Shown here in pieces: positions 14,091 to 27,300 of a stretch of DNA of 64,000 nucleotides. Numbering within the stretch: position 1 is the first letter of the stretch; the number at the start of each line of letters is the position of its first letter. Under the pieces are notes generated by a model. It saw only the letters and a program-made list of their open reading frames with translations, did no database searches and had not been told where the DNA came from. The translations under genes were made by a program, and so were the position numbers. The stretch is from Apostichopus japonicus (Eukaryota > Echinodermata > Holothuroidea > Aspidochirotida > Stichopodidae): positions 10,081,001 through 10,145,000 of the forward strand of contig NC_092562.1 of assembly GCF_037975245.1 (NCBI RefSeq), in the 5' to 3' direction.

Positions 14091-14710
14091 TGTCCATTCA
14101 CTGTCTGTGAATGTTGCCATGAATTGTGTACGGATGTGCCCATGTACTGTGCACAATATGTATTATGTGTCCTGCATTCACTACACATGAATGTGTCCAT
14201 TCACTATGTATAAATGTGTCCATTCACTATGTATAAATGTGTCCATTCACTATGTATAAATGTGTCCATTCACTATGTATAAATGTGTCCATTCACTATG
14301 TATAATTGTGTCCATTCACTATGTATAAATGTGTCCATTCACTATGTGTAAATGTGTCCATTCACTATGTATAAATGTGTCCATTCACTATGTATAATTG
14401 TGTCCATTCACTATGTATAAATGTGTCCATTCACTATGTATAAATGTGTCCATTCACTATGTATAATTGTGTCCATTCACTATGTATAAATGTGTCCATT
14501 CACTATGTGTAAATGTGTCCATTCACTATGTATAAATGTGTCCATTCACTATGTATAAATGTGTCCATTCACTATGTATAAATGTGTCCATTTACTATGT
14601 ATAAATGTGTCCATTCACTATGTATAAATGTGTCCATTCACTATGTATAAATGTGTCCATTCATTATGTATAAATGTGTCCATTCACTGCGCACAAATGT
14701 GTCCATTCCT
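14090..14710. repeat. 23-bp minisatellite with diverged flank
   Basis: About 22 nearly identical copies of a 23-base unit (GTGTCCATTCACTATGTATA plus AAT) run from about 14188 to 14707. Variants change one or two bases (TATAATT, TGTAAAT). A run of diverged relatives (TGTCCATTCACTGTCTGTG and similar) at 14090-14187 may be its older edge. Confidence 0.95.
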
Positions 14711-17027
14711 AGAACAAATTCCAAGGAAGACAAGACTGAACCCCCTCCCTTAAGCCCTCCCCCCACACCCATCCCCTACCCCACCCCACCCCTAATAAAC
14801 AAATCTCTTTTAAGTGCATGTTTCACCAATTAACTAATCAACGGTTTCATACTACATCGAGGCAACAAGAGAGACAATTTGTAAATTCTTTGCAAGTTTC
14901 AACGATACACTGATCACGTACACAACATAAGTAATTCCTGACATTTTCTTGTTTTTGTTATCATCCTAGTCTGAGAATGTTATTTCTGGAATATCGAGCA
15001 TTTCTGTCGCACAGAAAGGAACTTGAAATGAACAAAACTTTGACAATACCAATAAGTAAGGACTTCACAATCAAATTGGATAAATATTACATCACTGAAT
15101 ATGAATTATATGCAGAAAATGCTATATATCGTTGTGTGAAGGAACAACACCCAGAAAAGTTTTCAAATCAAAAGACCTTTTCTTTTCTTTAACCATTGTA
15201 CTAACTACCAGTCTATATAATGAGCAAATAAGCTGAATGTGAAATCACAATATAAAAAAATAACCCTTGTCAATTTGAATCCACAAACTGCTATATAAGT
15301 AAATGACGTAATGGAACAATCTTCAAACAAATGTCACTCAATGATGATGAATTAAATTGATGCAATCTCTTTAAAATCTGTTTCATTTAAAAAAAAAATA
15401 TATTAAAATATCCTGAAGATAAAACTCTTGATATATAGACATTGTTTTATATATGGAGTGCATTTAGCAATATACACTAAGGCATGCAAGGTGGTGGAAG
15501 TGTGGAATACTGTACTAATTGGACGGCAATAATTTAAGGACACATATGAGGACTGATTGTGACAAATCTCAAGTGAAATAATTCATTTAAAATGTAGAAT
15601 ATTTGAATAATTTTTTTTCCATTTAAAGAAACAAGCTCAGCATTCTGAGTGTGAACAGACAAATACAATAAGATGGACATGGTAACACTTGATTTGCATT
15701 TGTGTGATGGAAACTTTTAAGTAAACAATTGATACAGTGATAAAATATCTTATTTCATTAAAATATTTAAAGAAAAAATAAATTCCTTCAAGCAAAGGCT
15801 GAATCTTTTCCACATTGTTTGTGTGTTAGGCTAACTGCCAATCTTGTGTTCCTTTTCACACTATTCAAACTCTCAATCAAGAGAACAATTCACTGAGGTG
15901 TATGACTAAGTACATACCGATACGTTCTTGTATATATTACATAAACATGAAAGAAAAGCTGCACAAGGTTGTGATACCATGATATACTTATGTTCTCAAT
16001 TTGAAAAACCTGAAACCAATTATTCTACATTCCATAACATGACTAGCTTACAAGCTAACGATCATCAAAAAGTATGTGTCTCATGAACAAGTAATTGGCA
16101 TGGTGTTTTAGTGTTTATGACAAACAGGAATGTACTCTGTGTGTAAATGTATCAAAAACACAAAACTTGTTACAGGTTCGAACTAACATTGAAACAAAGA
16201 ATATAACGAACACAAAAGTTTCACATCCCTCTCATTTTTACAGAACACAAACGGTCTTTTAGATTAATACCATTGCTCCAATAGAAAACTGTGTGTTACA
16301 CATAGAAGACAAATTGAAAAACATTACTATTTGATGGAATCTGTCTTCTTCTTTAAATAATTCTCATTTTTCTACTAAATAAACATGATTTGATCAATTC
16401 TGACAAAAACCAAAAACCTGCGTAAAAAGTTTGTGATTGTTCGAGGACACTCCAAGTTCCTTCAATATACATAACAATACAGCAGTACAGAGAGAGATAC
16501 GATGAAGTAATATTTGCAGCAATCAGAACTGATAGCTTCCAAGATTTTAACAACTAAGAATTTATTAAATTAGAAGAGTTTTGGTCAAATGTGTCACAAA
16601 TTGATATCTGACCTATGAAGAAAGGAATCCCCAACAACAGATTCCAACCAGATAACCCATCAGGACAAACTGCATTCAAGAAATACACCAAGATAAGACA
16701 AGAGTTCTATGATGGAAAACCCCTCAAGATAACGACAAAAGCAAGGAAACATGCTGTAAAGATACAGGGTCTTAGTGAGGAGAGTATCTAACTAGGAAGA
16801 TTCCTTTCCTAAAGTTAGTTTGTATGAGGATGAGGTCGTTCCATTTGTAATGACTTACTGCACCATTGTGTGCATTGACGACCTTCAACGTTGGTCAAAG
16901 CACACATCTTATCCAGCATTTTCTCCTCCAGTCTTCTTTTAACAAGAAAACCTATTTCATACCTGTTGTACTACTGAGTTCTATTTTTCATTGTTTCATA
17001 TAATTGAATAGAGTTAATATAGAATTC
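14711..17027. other. Region beyond the candidate polyadenylation signal, no gene seen
   Basis: AT-rich. A 71-codon open frame at 14977-15192 follows an acceptor-like pyrimidine tract but matches no family I know. If the real transcript end is more distal, part of this could be 3' UTR. Confidence 0.4.
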
Positions 17028-17033
17028 TTTTAT
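17028..17033 (-). terminator. Candidate polyadenylation signal of the GLIS3-like gene
   Basis: AATAAA on the minus strand about 350 bases past the stop codon. It is the nearest canonical hexamer I picked out with a plausible 3' UTR length. AATAAA is frequent in such AT-rich DNA and vertebrate GLIS3 transcripts have long 3' UTRs, so a more distal site is equally possible. Confidence 0.3.
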
Positions 17034-17381
17034 TAAAAGCATATATATTTTGTCTGATTTTTTTTAATGTAATATTCCAAAGAGATATCAAGGCTTTCAA
17101 ATAAATAGTGTGATCTTTTTCAGATTCCTTACATACATACAAGCAGTATAAATAATAATAATAGTATTTCAGTGTGTAGCCAATGTCAAGGTTTTTTGCA
17201 TATTTGCAACTGACACAAACTTTGATGCGACTTAAAGAGATGGACGTTGCTCGTGATGAGCTTCTCCTGTCCAGTTGAAACCTTCGTCCATGAGCCATGT
17301 GACGTTGATCTCGTGAACTTTGACCCTATTGACCTGAGGGTTGGTTGAATAGACGAGAAGTAGAAAGTCTACTCCGCCCTC

Positions 17382-17518
17382 CTACGACGGTCCCTCTGCG
17401 TATATAGCCGAGAGCTGGCTCGGACATCTGTCGACAGCATTCATCTGTAAGAGGTTGTTGTCTTCCAGACTATGTCCTGTACTCATAACACCAGAACCAG
17501 GACCTACATGCTGGTTAC
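17382..17518 (-). CDS. glis3: GLIS3-like terminal exon with conserved C-terminus
   Basis: Two bases complete Gly895, then 44 codons (896-939) and the stop TAG at 17382-17384. The acceptor is ttttttag. The frame encodes a Gly/Ser-rich start, [10 protein letters not shown], and then [15 protein letters not shown] close to the end. I recall the vertebrate GLIS3 C-terminus as having nearly the same [15 protein letters not shown] block. Its survival at the end of an otherwise fast-changing tail points to a function such as an activator contact. This exon anchors the 3' end of the gene. Confidence 0.93.
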
Positions 17519-20500
17519 CTAAAAAATAAGGAGGGGGGTGGGGAGGGGGGATAGTTAATGACTTGTGCAAATAATCAAGTTTTCTAATAATTTCTTTATT
17601 ATCTTAGTTACTGGTCTTACTTGATGGCTTGCTTGTTTGTTGTTATTTGTATTTTTTTCAATGCGATGACCTTGAAATACCCACGCGATAAGAAGCACTC
17701 TAACTTCAAATGACTAAATCTAACATTTTTTGATAAGACTCTATTAATGGTATGGGTAGATACTCAAACTTAAAGTGATTGGGTGCAAAAACAGCCAAAT
17801 AAATAAAAACTGACCTTGCATTGAATAACTTTGTGGAAAGACATTGTATAGGTGAATTGACCTGCTTTCCATGGCAAAAGACTAACTAGTTTACTAGTTC
17901 AGAATCAACCCTATTGTTGGTACTTATTAAAAGAAAAAAAAAAGGGAGATAAGAAAGGCACAGGTAAAACAAAAAATCATCCTTCCCTCTTTTTTTTTTA
18001 CTTTTCTCCATTCCCTGGTATTTTCATGGACATGAAATTAATCAAAATAACCAGAAAATTGATTTATAGGTCAAAATGTTACAAAGTTCAAACCGCTGTG
18101 ACAGTTACAAGGAAAAAGAAAGATAAATGAATTAGCCCTTCCTGTCTCCTAGAAATATCAAAATGTGGTTCCATTACCTGCAACATATACAACATGTCAA
18201 ATATCATCTCTTCCCATCAATGTTACTTACTTTGACGACTCCGGAGTCAGATGTCCGGAGATAGATAGTGTTGAAGTGCATACATTGAGAGGAGACAGGT
18301 GAGAGTGAGTGAGAGACATGAGTGCAAATAAGATCAAAGGTGAGAGAAGGAGGAGAGTGCTTGAGTAATCTTACCTCTCTCTGTTATAGACTGGGCTGAA
18401 AGCACTCTCTCCAGATTCGCCACGGAATGGACATTAGCCGAGCCGTGGTCCCCCGCCGATCCTACGAGCCTGCTGCCGATGGGCGCCAGGGACTTGCAGG
18501 AGTTCATGGGTAATGGCCTCGGTAGCGGGTTGAGGGTCTGAAAGGTGATGCTCGGTCGGCTGTACACCGTGTGGTGTTGGTCCGGTGGGGCCGGTCTTCG
18601 GAATGTGCCGTGAGGTACTGGATTCACAGGGTGCAGCGAATGAGCGTGGTGGTGGGCTGGTCTATAGGAGTTATTTCTCAGACCTGCAGTAGTCATAGGG
18701 AAAATGAAATACAGAGGGGGGGAGGTTAAAATACTGGGACTAGTAGTCCACATTTGGTCACACTCTCCCAGGCAGACAAAATATCAATACTATTATTAAC
18801 CCCAAAACTTTACAGGTTTGGGTACTATACATATACTGTACATATGCATTCTTTATTTCTAGATCTAGCCTAAAAAGACAATTGACATGTTTGCACTGAG
18901 CCACCCTGGAACCTATTCAGGTTATCTGCCCTCTTTCGTCTGAATCTACCATTCAGAAGTTTACGACGAGATTTCTTGTGAGAATTTACTCACATTTTTT
19001 GTGTGAGTGCCAGCATAAAATTTCAGGCCACTCTTCCACAAGCTGATAGGGTGTAGACAACTAAAAGTTCCATCATAACCTTGTACTTTTGTAGTCAATT
19101 GCATAGTTTATCGATGATAAGTTTGAAAGGCTAACGGACAGAGTTTCCTTGCTACTGAGTTGAACATTTAAAAGTGTTATGCATTTTGCAATGGGGGTAA
19201 TGGATGTCAATGTGCTTCTAAAGTTGTGGTGAGGGAGGGCAGGGGGTGGGGGTAGTAAGGCCTTGCAACATTGGTGTAGAAACTTATCAAAACTTGGGGG
19301 TGGGTGGGTCAGATTAGCAAAATTAGGGTAAAAAATAGGGTATGAATCATACTTTTAAATCCCTTGAGTTATGAAACAGAAATAAACTTCTTTTACCTTA
19401 TTTTTGTCCATTTTGTGACCTTCAAAGCTGTGTTTTTCCTACCAAAACCAAAATTATATCCAGTTCTGCTTGTCACAGCCACAGACAAATCAGGGATTTT
19501 CCCCTTTCAACCAGTCTTTCAACATTCTAGTAATAAAGATACTATCCAAATGTCAAACCATAACATATGAACTTTGTAAATTCAAAACAAAGTAATTTGC
19601 AATGTGGTCCATATTTACAGATATTTCTCCTAACTTCCCCTCCCCCACCATTTCAAAAGCCATTTGATTATTGCTGTACAATATAAAAACCAAATTTTGC
19701 CTATTTGTGAAAATGCCACAGTTACTGAATTTCTGAAGTATACTGAAATTCTTTGAAAAAAGGGGCATGTTATATCACCTTGAGTATTATTGGTGACCTT
19801 TTACTCTTGACCTTAGCAACCCTATAAATACCTCAAATCCCATCTGATACTAAGCAAAACACAAAATCAGTTGCTATTTATACCACCGTTTTGAAAGCAA
19901 AATTAGATTGAAAAAATTCATATGCTATATACATACTATTCTGTACTGATCATAGAAGAACGCTTTGGTATTCCGTAAACAAACATACATTTCAACATAG
20001 ATGATTGAAAAAGAAACCCTTGTCACTACTAACAACAAAGCTTATCCTGTATGATACCACCCAAAAAACAAAAAAATCTTTTTAAGCCACAGGACAGCAA
20101 GGACATTTGTATCTACAGCAAGTATGCAAGGTTCTGATATTTGTTATAATAATATACTGGAAATACCAATAAAGTTTTTAGTACTAAATCTACTATGCAC
20201 ATAAAAGCATTTCTTTACAAATATAAGGAGCTTTTATGTAGCACTTTTCTCAAATACCTGATAAGTAATTCTCAAATACCTGATAAGTTATTCAAAGGAA
20301 AAAGAAACCATTGAAAATAGGGCTTAAAATGTGGTTTTGTGAAATATTCACTGTGTTACGTGAACACTGTAGAGGTCAACTAGTACGTCTGGTTTTATAA
20401 CTTCTCTTTAATTTGCATAATTAATACAACTAAATATGATGATCGTCATGAAATGATGATGATTCCTTTTTGAGTCTTTAAAACTTAAAAACTCTAAAAA

Positions 20501-21309
20501 AAGGTTGGTAAGGTTGTACCTTGACAGATTACGGTGTTACGCTGACAGTCTCCTGGGGCTCATTAGCAAGTTACTATCTACAGATTTGCCAAAGGCTGTT
20601 TATGAAAAATTGTCAACAACACACTAGGCTTCCAAAACCTGGCTGACTTTAATATGTTAACACCAAGTTTATCCTAAACAGAATGTATGAACATGTATAG
20701 TAGTAGCATGGTCTACCAAAATATCACATTTAGCAAATATATCCATCCAAATAATTTATATCATTTGTGTCAAATCGTACAGCGGGCGTTGACGCAAATT
20801 TTAACAACAGGCACGACATATCCACCATCGGTGGGGCAAGCAGAATCTGAGGCACCGTTGTTGCATGGATATGAAGGAAATCCAAAGGACTAGAAGCGAT
20901 GAAAAATCTGAATTTTCAAGTGGAACCGATGGCGTAGACACCTGTTTAATTCTTAATACACCTTCAAAGAAGGCTGAAGAAAAACAAGTGTTATACCTAG
21001 AATTAAAATTAATCCCAGTTGTCAAAACTAAATTTCAGATGTCCCAGATATTCTCCTGATAAATATGATGTTGCCTTCCCAGGTCTCTAGCTATGAACTG
21101 CTTGAATGAGTTCAAATGTAACTGTAGTTACATTTTGTACTTTTCATTCAACTGCCAAGTATTGCTGACGAAGGTCCCAGGCGGACCGAAAATTCCAATA
21201 TATTTTCTAAAACTTTACTCCTTATTTGTCAATTATGAGTCATATCTTATTTCTCTGGTTTTCTCTAATAATATTTTCTTTTGGAGTAAACATGGATTTT
21301 TGTTATTAT

Positions 21310-21386
<77 letters not shown>

Positions 21387-24300
21387 TTGAACCATATATT
21401 GAATCCAGAACAGTGATAGGAACTTGAGATCATAAGGTTTTCCACAGAACTTCAATAAAAACCTCATAACTCCATAGATATAAACAAATCTTCAAAGAGC
21501 TATATTTTTTTTAGAAGGGAGGGGGGGGGGGTTGGGAGTGGCAGTACAAAGTTAAGTGCAAATACCATGTTGTAAGACACAGCAAACATCCCTTACATAT
21601 TTTGCCAGGGAAAAAAATCACCTTTATCCACCTTCTAAGACAAGAAAACAAGTAGACCATGTTTCCTTTAATCTAAAACATCTGTTCATTACTGGGGCAA
21701 GCTAAGGAGAGCATAAATGCAGTCCATCTGGACTTATTCTCTCTCTATCTCTCTCTCCCTATTTTTTTTTTTTTTATTATTATTTTTATAAGGTCTGTTT
21801 CATATCATGGGTAATTCTTGACATTTTTTATCTTTCCTATCAGATTATTGCGTGCAAGATACCCTAGACATTCAACACATTTCTGTCTCCTATTCCATGA
21901 CCTCTGACCTCGGGGAATTCGCCCCTAGGCTCAGATATCATGAACAGCATCCAGCTTGCTTGTCTCCTGTTTGGAGACAATCAGGAAGCCAAAAAAAAAA
22001 AAAAAAAAAAAAAAAACGAAAGAAGAATCAAAAATGTTCTCTACAGATCCGGGTGAAATTGCCTCTCATTAGTGAGTTTCATATTTTGGATCCAGTGAGA
22101 CTCTGACATCATACATTATCAGCAACTACCCCAGTGGAGAAATTGGCAAAATAGTCCAATCCAAGAAATATTGCCAAAATTTATTACTCAATTTTTCCCC
22201 CTTTCTGCATGATGACCACTAGGAAATTTACCCTTCTGTATATCTGCATTTAATTGTAATCTGAATTCCTGTCCACTTATTTGACTGTGCCTCTTAAATG
22301 TTCCCCCTCCTCTCACCCTCCCCCCCTGCCCTGCCCTCCACAACATCTTATCATTTTGTTTTTGTAAAGATAGACAATCAGACAATGAGATCTGATACAG
22401 ACTGATACAAATTTTTTGTATATTTTTTGTATATATTTTGTATATTTTTGTATATTTTGTATATATTTTGTATATTTTTGTACGCTTTAATATTTTGTAG
22501 GTACATTTTATATTTTGTGCATCTTAATATTTTATAGGAACGTTTTCATATCTATATACATTATTAGACGTCTTATTTGTTGTTTACAATTTTTAATGTT
22601 TTGAGCTCTTGTTATCAACCAATTTCCATTGTATTTTTATATGATTGGCTGAATAAATATCTATCTATCTATCTGTCTATTTCAGGAGTGCTCAGAAAGT
22701 TTACTGTCGCCAAAAGTTTTCCAACTGTCGACACAATTTTCAGTGCATGAAGGAACGGTCTTGTTGTCTATTTAGTAATATTACTTCAACAACCCCAGAT
22801 TTCCACTTTCCATTTATATCTAGCACTAACATGCAAATTCATGCTTGTAACTGTGTCTCATAGCAAAGCAACTTGTAGAGTTTCAGTAATAAAATTTGTT
22901 TTTTAAATTCCATAATAATTCATAAATTCCAAATATTATTCAGCGAGTAGCAGAATTCTCTTTTTCTTTATATATGTATACATATATTGGGGGGGGGGGG
23001 GAGGGGGGGGCTGTGTTCTGTGATCTTTTCTTCTCCTTGACAAGAGTGCTTGATAAAAAGTTGTTGTTTAAGGATTTTATGTATAAGAACAGACTCCATG
23101 CTGTGCATAAATTTGCATAAATATTTGCATCCTCACTGAAAATGAGTGGGAAGTTTCTAACCTTTCATTCTGGTACTGTTAAATTTCTTAAACAAAGAAT
23201 GGTGACCAGATGTATGGGATTTGAACTCAGGACAAAAACAATTTATTCTGTAAAATATCTTGATAGACTTAAGATGAATAAGAATGACACAAAGTATTTA
23301 TATAACTCCACAACAAAGTTTTCAAAGTATTTTCATGCAGATGAGACCACTCACCTGCAGGGTGAAGACAGTGCCTATAAGGTTGCCAGATACATGATTT
23401 AGGCACTCAAGAGTGCTATTATTGTGAGGAGGCATGTTAGCAAAGGACACACATTTAACAAAGTAGGGAGACTATGAAAGAAATTGATTTGAACTGTTTG
23501 AATGGCCTTTGGTGACTATTGATAGGCTGTTTAATGATTCCAGCAACATTGACTACGTGTAAAATTAAGAGTCCAGATGAATGAGGAATTTTGACTGTGA
23601 TATGGTCACTTGTTACAAGATGGATTGCATTCCTGCTAATTAATGACACAGACACATATATATATGTGAGTAAATGATTTGAGCCGTTTCTTGATTCACA
23701 TCGATGGTAGCCCATCCCCTTCCCACGCATTCCCATAGCACCTCTGCCATTGTTTCTCTGGGGTTAACAGTATGATAAACATGTACAAGTGGGTGCGATA
23801 AAGGTGTTTATAACACTTGACCTGACCCAGATCTACACAGGCTCAGACTTTGTACTGCACCTGACATTGAGCAGGCAAGTTCAATATGATAGTATACCAG
23901 TTCATACAAAATAGCAACATCACTTTCACACTCAATGTCAGCATTTTCCAGCCAACTTTGTTGACAACTTACCATAATAACAAGAATACGATATGAAATA
24001 ACTGTGCAATTTTCAATAATTACACAGAATTGAATTCTCTCCGAAGCGTTATAACATGGTATATACAATATTAACACTTAGGCATAAAATCAACCTACCA
24101 ACAGACTGACATTCAACTTGCTTTGTGGATGTATGTCCAACACGAATAGAACATGAGTTATTTTTTGTGTGGTGTTGAAAAGGGGACAGGGGGTGTACAT
24201 CCTCAACCTCCCCCTCCCCTCCCCTCCCCTCCCCTCCCCTCCACCCCCTCCCCTTTGATCCACACCTGAAGTATATGTCTCTAAGTTAGATTGAGGGGTA

Positions 24301-27300
24301 TCTGAATATATTCATGAGTGATTATTACATGCAGTTTTAATCTTCCAAGATGTTTAACGTTGTGGTATAGAGATTTACAAAGTAGTACAGTTATTACCGC
24401 TGAACAAACAGAATTTATTTTGTGCTACAAGAAGGAAGGAAAAGCTGGTTCAGATTCGATTCTTGATCCAATATTAAAAGATCACCACGATGGAAACAGA
24501 TGATTTTTCCGGGGAGCAAACTCCTCGGGAACGATATCATAGGCCACTCTCCCTGAATGGTAACTTACAAACAATTGAGTGGGCAGAGTCTCGGATAGGA
24601 TTGAGGAGGGGGCAGTGCAAAAATTGTTACCAGTTACAAAGAGGAGTGAAGCAAATTATTACATCAAGACCATAAATCAAGTAATTTTACTTGGAAACCA
24701 GTGGGAATGGACCATACCTTCCTAACCCCATCCACCCTACCTTCTGTGGTTGGATCATGTCCTAACTAACCCTCAGTGGTCAACTCAGTCGTTAAACTAT
24801 GACTGTTCTTACTGGACCCTCAGTGACCAACATTGCCCCCCAACTTAGAAGAATTCAAACTTTGTTGTTATACAACAACAAGTCTAAGATACATTTTAAC
24901 ACTAGCGGATGCAATGAATAGAGAAAAGCTAATGGCTTTCCAAGAGCTGGCTCTAGTATCGAATAAAAGAAGTATTTTAAAAGGAGTATGATCTACACCC
25001 CCAGAGTGTTAGTGTAGGCTGAATTGCATCATTATTGACTGTATAATTACAGTACAAATCACCAGGGAAGTACGAGACTGGGTCCCAAGGAATCTGAAAC
25101 TGGCCAATCAATACAATCAATCCAAGTAACAAAAGTGACTATTGGCTTGTAAAACCATCATAATACATTCTGTGAAAATGCTCCACTGTTTACCTTAGAA
25201 TGGGACTAGTTGCTTATGTGACATGAAAGTATTTATAAATACAATATACTTTCCTGTTACAAAACATACATGAATCATGACACATCCTTGAAGTATAGTC
25301 AATTATTTGGCAAAGGAAGTTAATGTTCTACTCAACAGCCACTTAGCTTGATTTACCTTTTTTACTCGAGACGAATTGCTCAAGCTTCAAGTGGCACAAA
25401 AGACAGAACTCTTTCTGTACACTTTTTTTTACACGCAGAGGCTAATGTTGAGAGATGGTATACAGGATATTGTCGTTTATAAAATAGTGTTTATTTGACT
25501 TTAAAGCTATGCATATGTCAAACTTTGTTGCCGAACAAAATCAATCTACAATAATTGAGATTGAGAGTGAGTACAATTTCGAAAAATGATATAGCATTGG
25601 TCTTTCAAACAACTTCGCATGGAAGCTTTGACCCTCAATTCAGGTATTCGTTTGACTCATGTAATTGGAAAACTGCTCAGACTCTGTGCAGTTGGAGAAA
25701 GCAAGGTGGATGGCATAGGTGGGGGTAGGAACCCCTCCCCCCACCATTCCTACCCTCCTAGGAAGGGGTAGAAGTATGTAGTACATACCTGCATCCTATG
25801 GGAAAGATCACAACACCTACATACGTTGAACCATGCCATCCACACTGTGATGTAAATTTACATTTTTCTCGACCAAAGTCTAATCAATGAAGGGTTAATT
25901 AAAATTTGATCTGAACTTTGAAATCCAAACTGCGAATAATTGAGAAAACATGAACGAAAAGAGACGAGAATGGTCTCTCCCGTTAGGAGGAATGAAAATG
26001 AAGTTGTCTTACTATGTAATGGTGCAGTCATTGGGTGCTGTCTTGTCTTCAATGGGGCACTGCTGGGACCATGGTGGGTATTTCGTCTGGGAAGCAAGGC
26101 TGGAGGAAATGTTCTTCTCGTTGTTAAGGGTGGTGGTGGATGCGGGAGTAAAAAGTCCCTTGTACTGAAAACAAAGAGCAAAACATAATTTCAGTTATTG
26201 CATCCAAAAAAATTATATCACCACTATGGTAAAAAAACAAACAAGAAAACAAACAAACCCCTCAATAATTTTTTCCTCGCTCTAGATTTTTATTTGATCA
26301 AACCTTCAGTTTTCCAGAAAGTGAATCCCATTATCCTGTGATGATGTCATCCTGGCAAATGTTCTTCGAAAGATTTTCTTTCCTATTAAAATAGTCTGTT
26401 TTTGATATGTCCTTTTTGAATGTGGTACATTACAAATTATCATTTCTTTTCCTTTATGGTGGGGTCGTAAATGTTCACTTCATTTAGAACTTCTCCACAG
26501 TGGAAGTAGTTTGTGAAATTAATACTTTCCTTATTCTTCATCATTCGCACAATAGTAAAAATAAAGATTTGTCGTCAAAATTTCCATGGTGATATATCAC
26601 TAACTCAGCTGTTGCCAGATCCATAAAATTTCACCAAGTTACAAAAAAAAAACAATACAAAAGATTGTAACTAAAGATGCAGGAAATTCCAAGCAATTCC
26701 CCCCCCCCCCCCAAAAAAACCACAAAAAAAACCCCCATCAAATTACAGCTTCTGAGAGGATAGTTTCAATGGAGGAAACGTTTGTAACAACTGCAAATTG
26801 ACTGATGATAATATGGCAAACACAATTGTCATCTAATATTCAAAACATTCAGAGAAATAATATTACAAACTTTGAAGGTACAAATTCAGCAGAGAGGAGC
26901 ATTACGAACAAACAATAGAATAAGAAGCCCCATGAATCATCGACTTTTAAACTTTTTCCTTTCATCCGTCTCTCTCAATCGACCACAGCCTTTCTTCTTC
27001 CAAATTTATATCAATTACTGAAAATCACTGATAAATTTGAAACCCTTACATTATAACCCCTCCCCCCCCACCCACAAAAAAAAAATATTGAAAAGAAATT
27101 TATAATTTAACCATACAGTAATTACAAACCCTCTCCACTCTGTCACAGTGTCTATAATTTATTTCTGAGTTTAAAAATTAAAATCCAGATAATCAAGTCC
27201 ACCTATGCTATAGTATATAGTTAGCTGGTTGTAGTGAGCCAGCCATACATCATATTATCCTCCATTTCATAATATCAAATGCAACACTGTTCAGTGCTTT

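Larger units (their letters stand above)
18684..26012 (-). other. Intron between exons 6 and 7 (7.3 kb)
   Basis: The donor is gtaaga and the acceptor is actgcag. It is a phase 1 intron containing a dispersed repeat with a TA tail at 21.2-21.4 kb, a poly-A tract near 21990-22015, a TTTTGTATA-type array at 22.4 kb, an ATCT tract at 22.66 kb and a CCCCT tract at 24.2 kb. Open frames near 20.7-21.06 kb and 24.3-24.7 kb are not recognisable as any protein. Confidence 0.75.

Noticed and set aside
14090-14710. Possible CRISPR-like array
   Set aside because: Units are 23 bp head to tail with no unique spacers, and the DNA is eukaryotic; this is a minisatellite.
14977-15192. 71-codon open frame after an acceptor-like tract
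   Set aside because: No family match, no donor logic and no neighbour exon; could be chance in AT-rich DNA.
16170-16200. GGTTCGAA word as a possible tRNA T-arm
   Set aside because: No cloverleaf, A box or acceptor stem around it; no tRNA or rRNA gene was found in the window.
20687-21059. Overlapping open frames near 20.7-21.06 kb as an extra exon or gene
   Set aside because: No conserved motif in any frame, stops break every continuation, and exon 6 to exon 7 splicing is already in phase.
25940-26188. Plus-strand open frames at exon 6
   Set aside because: Antisense to a minus-strand exon with correct splice sites and phases; no recognisable protein.
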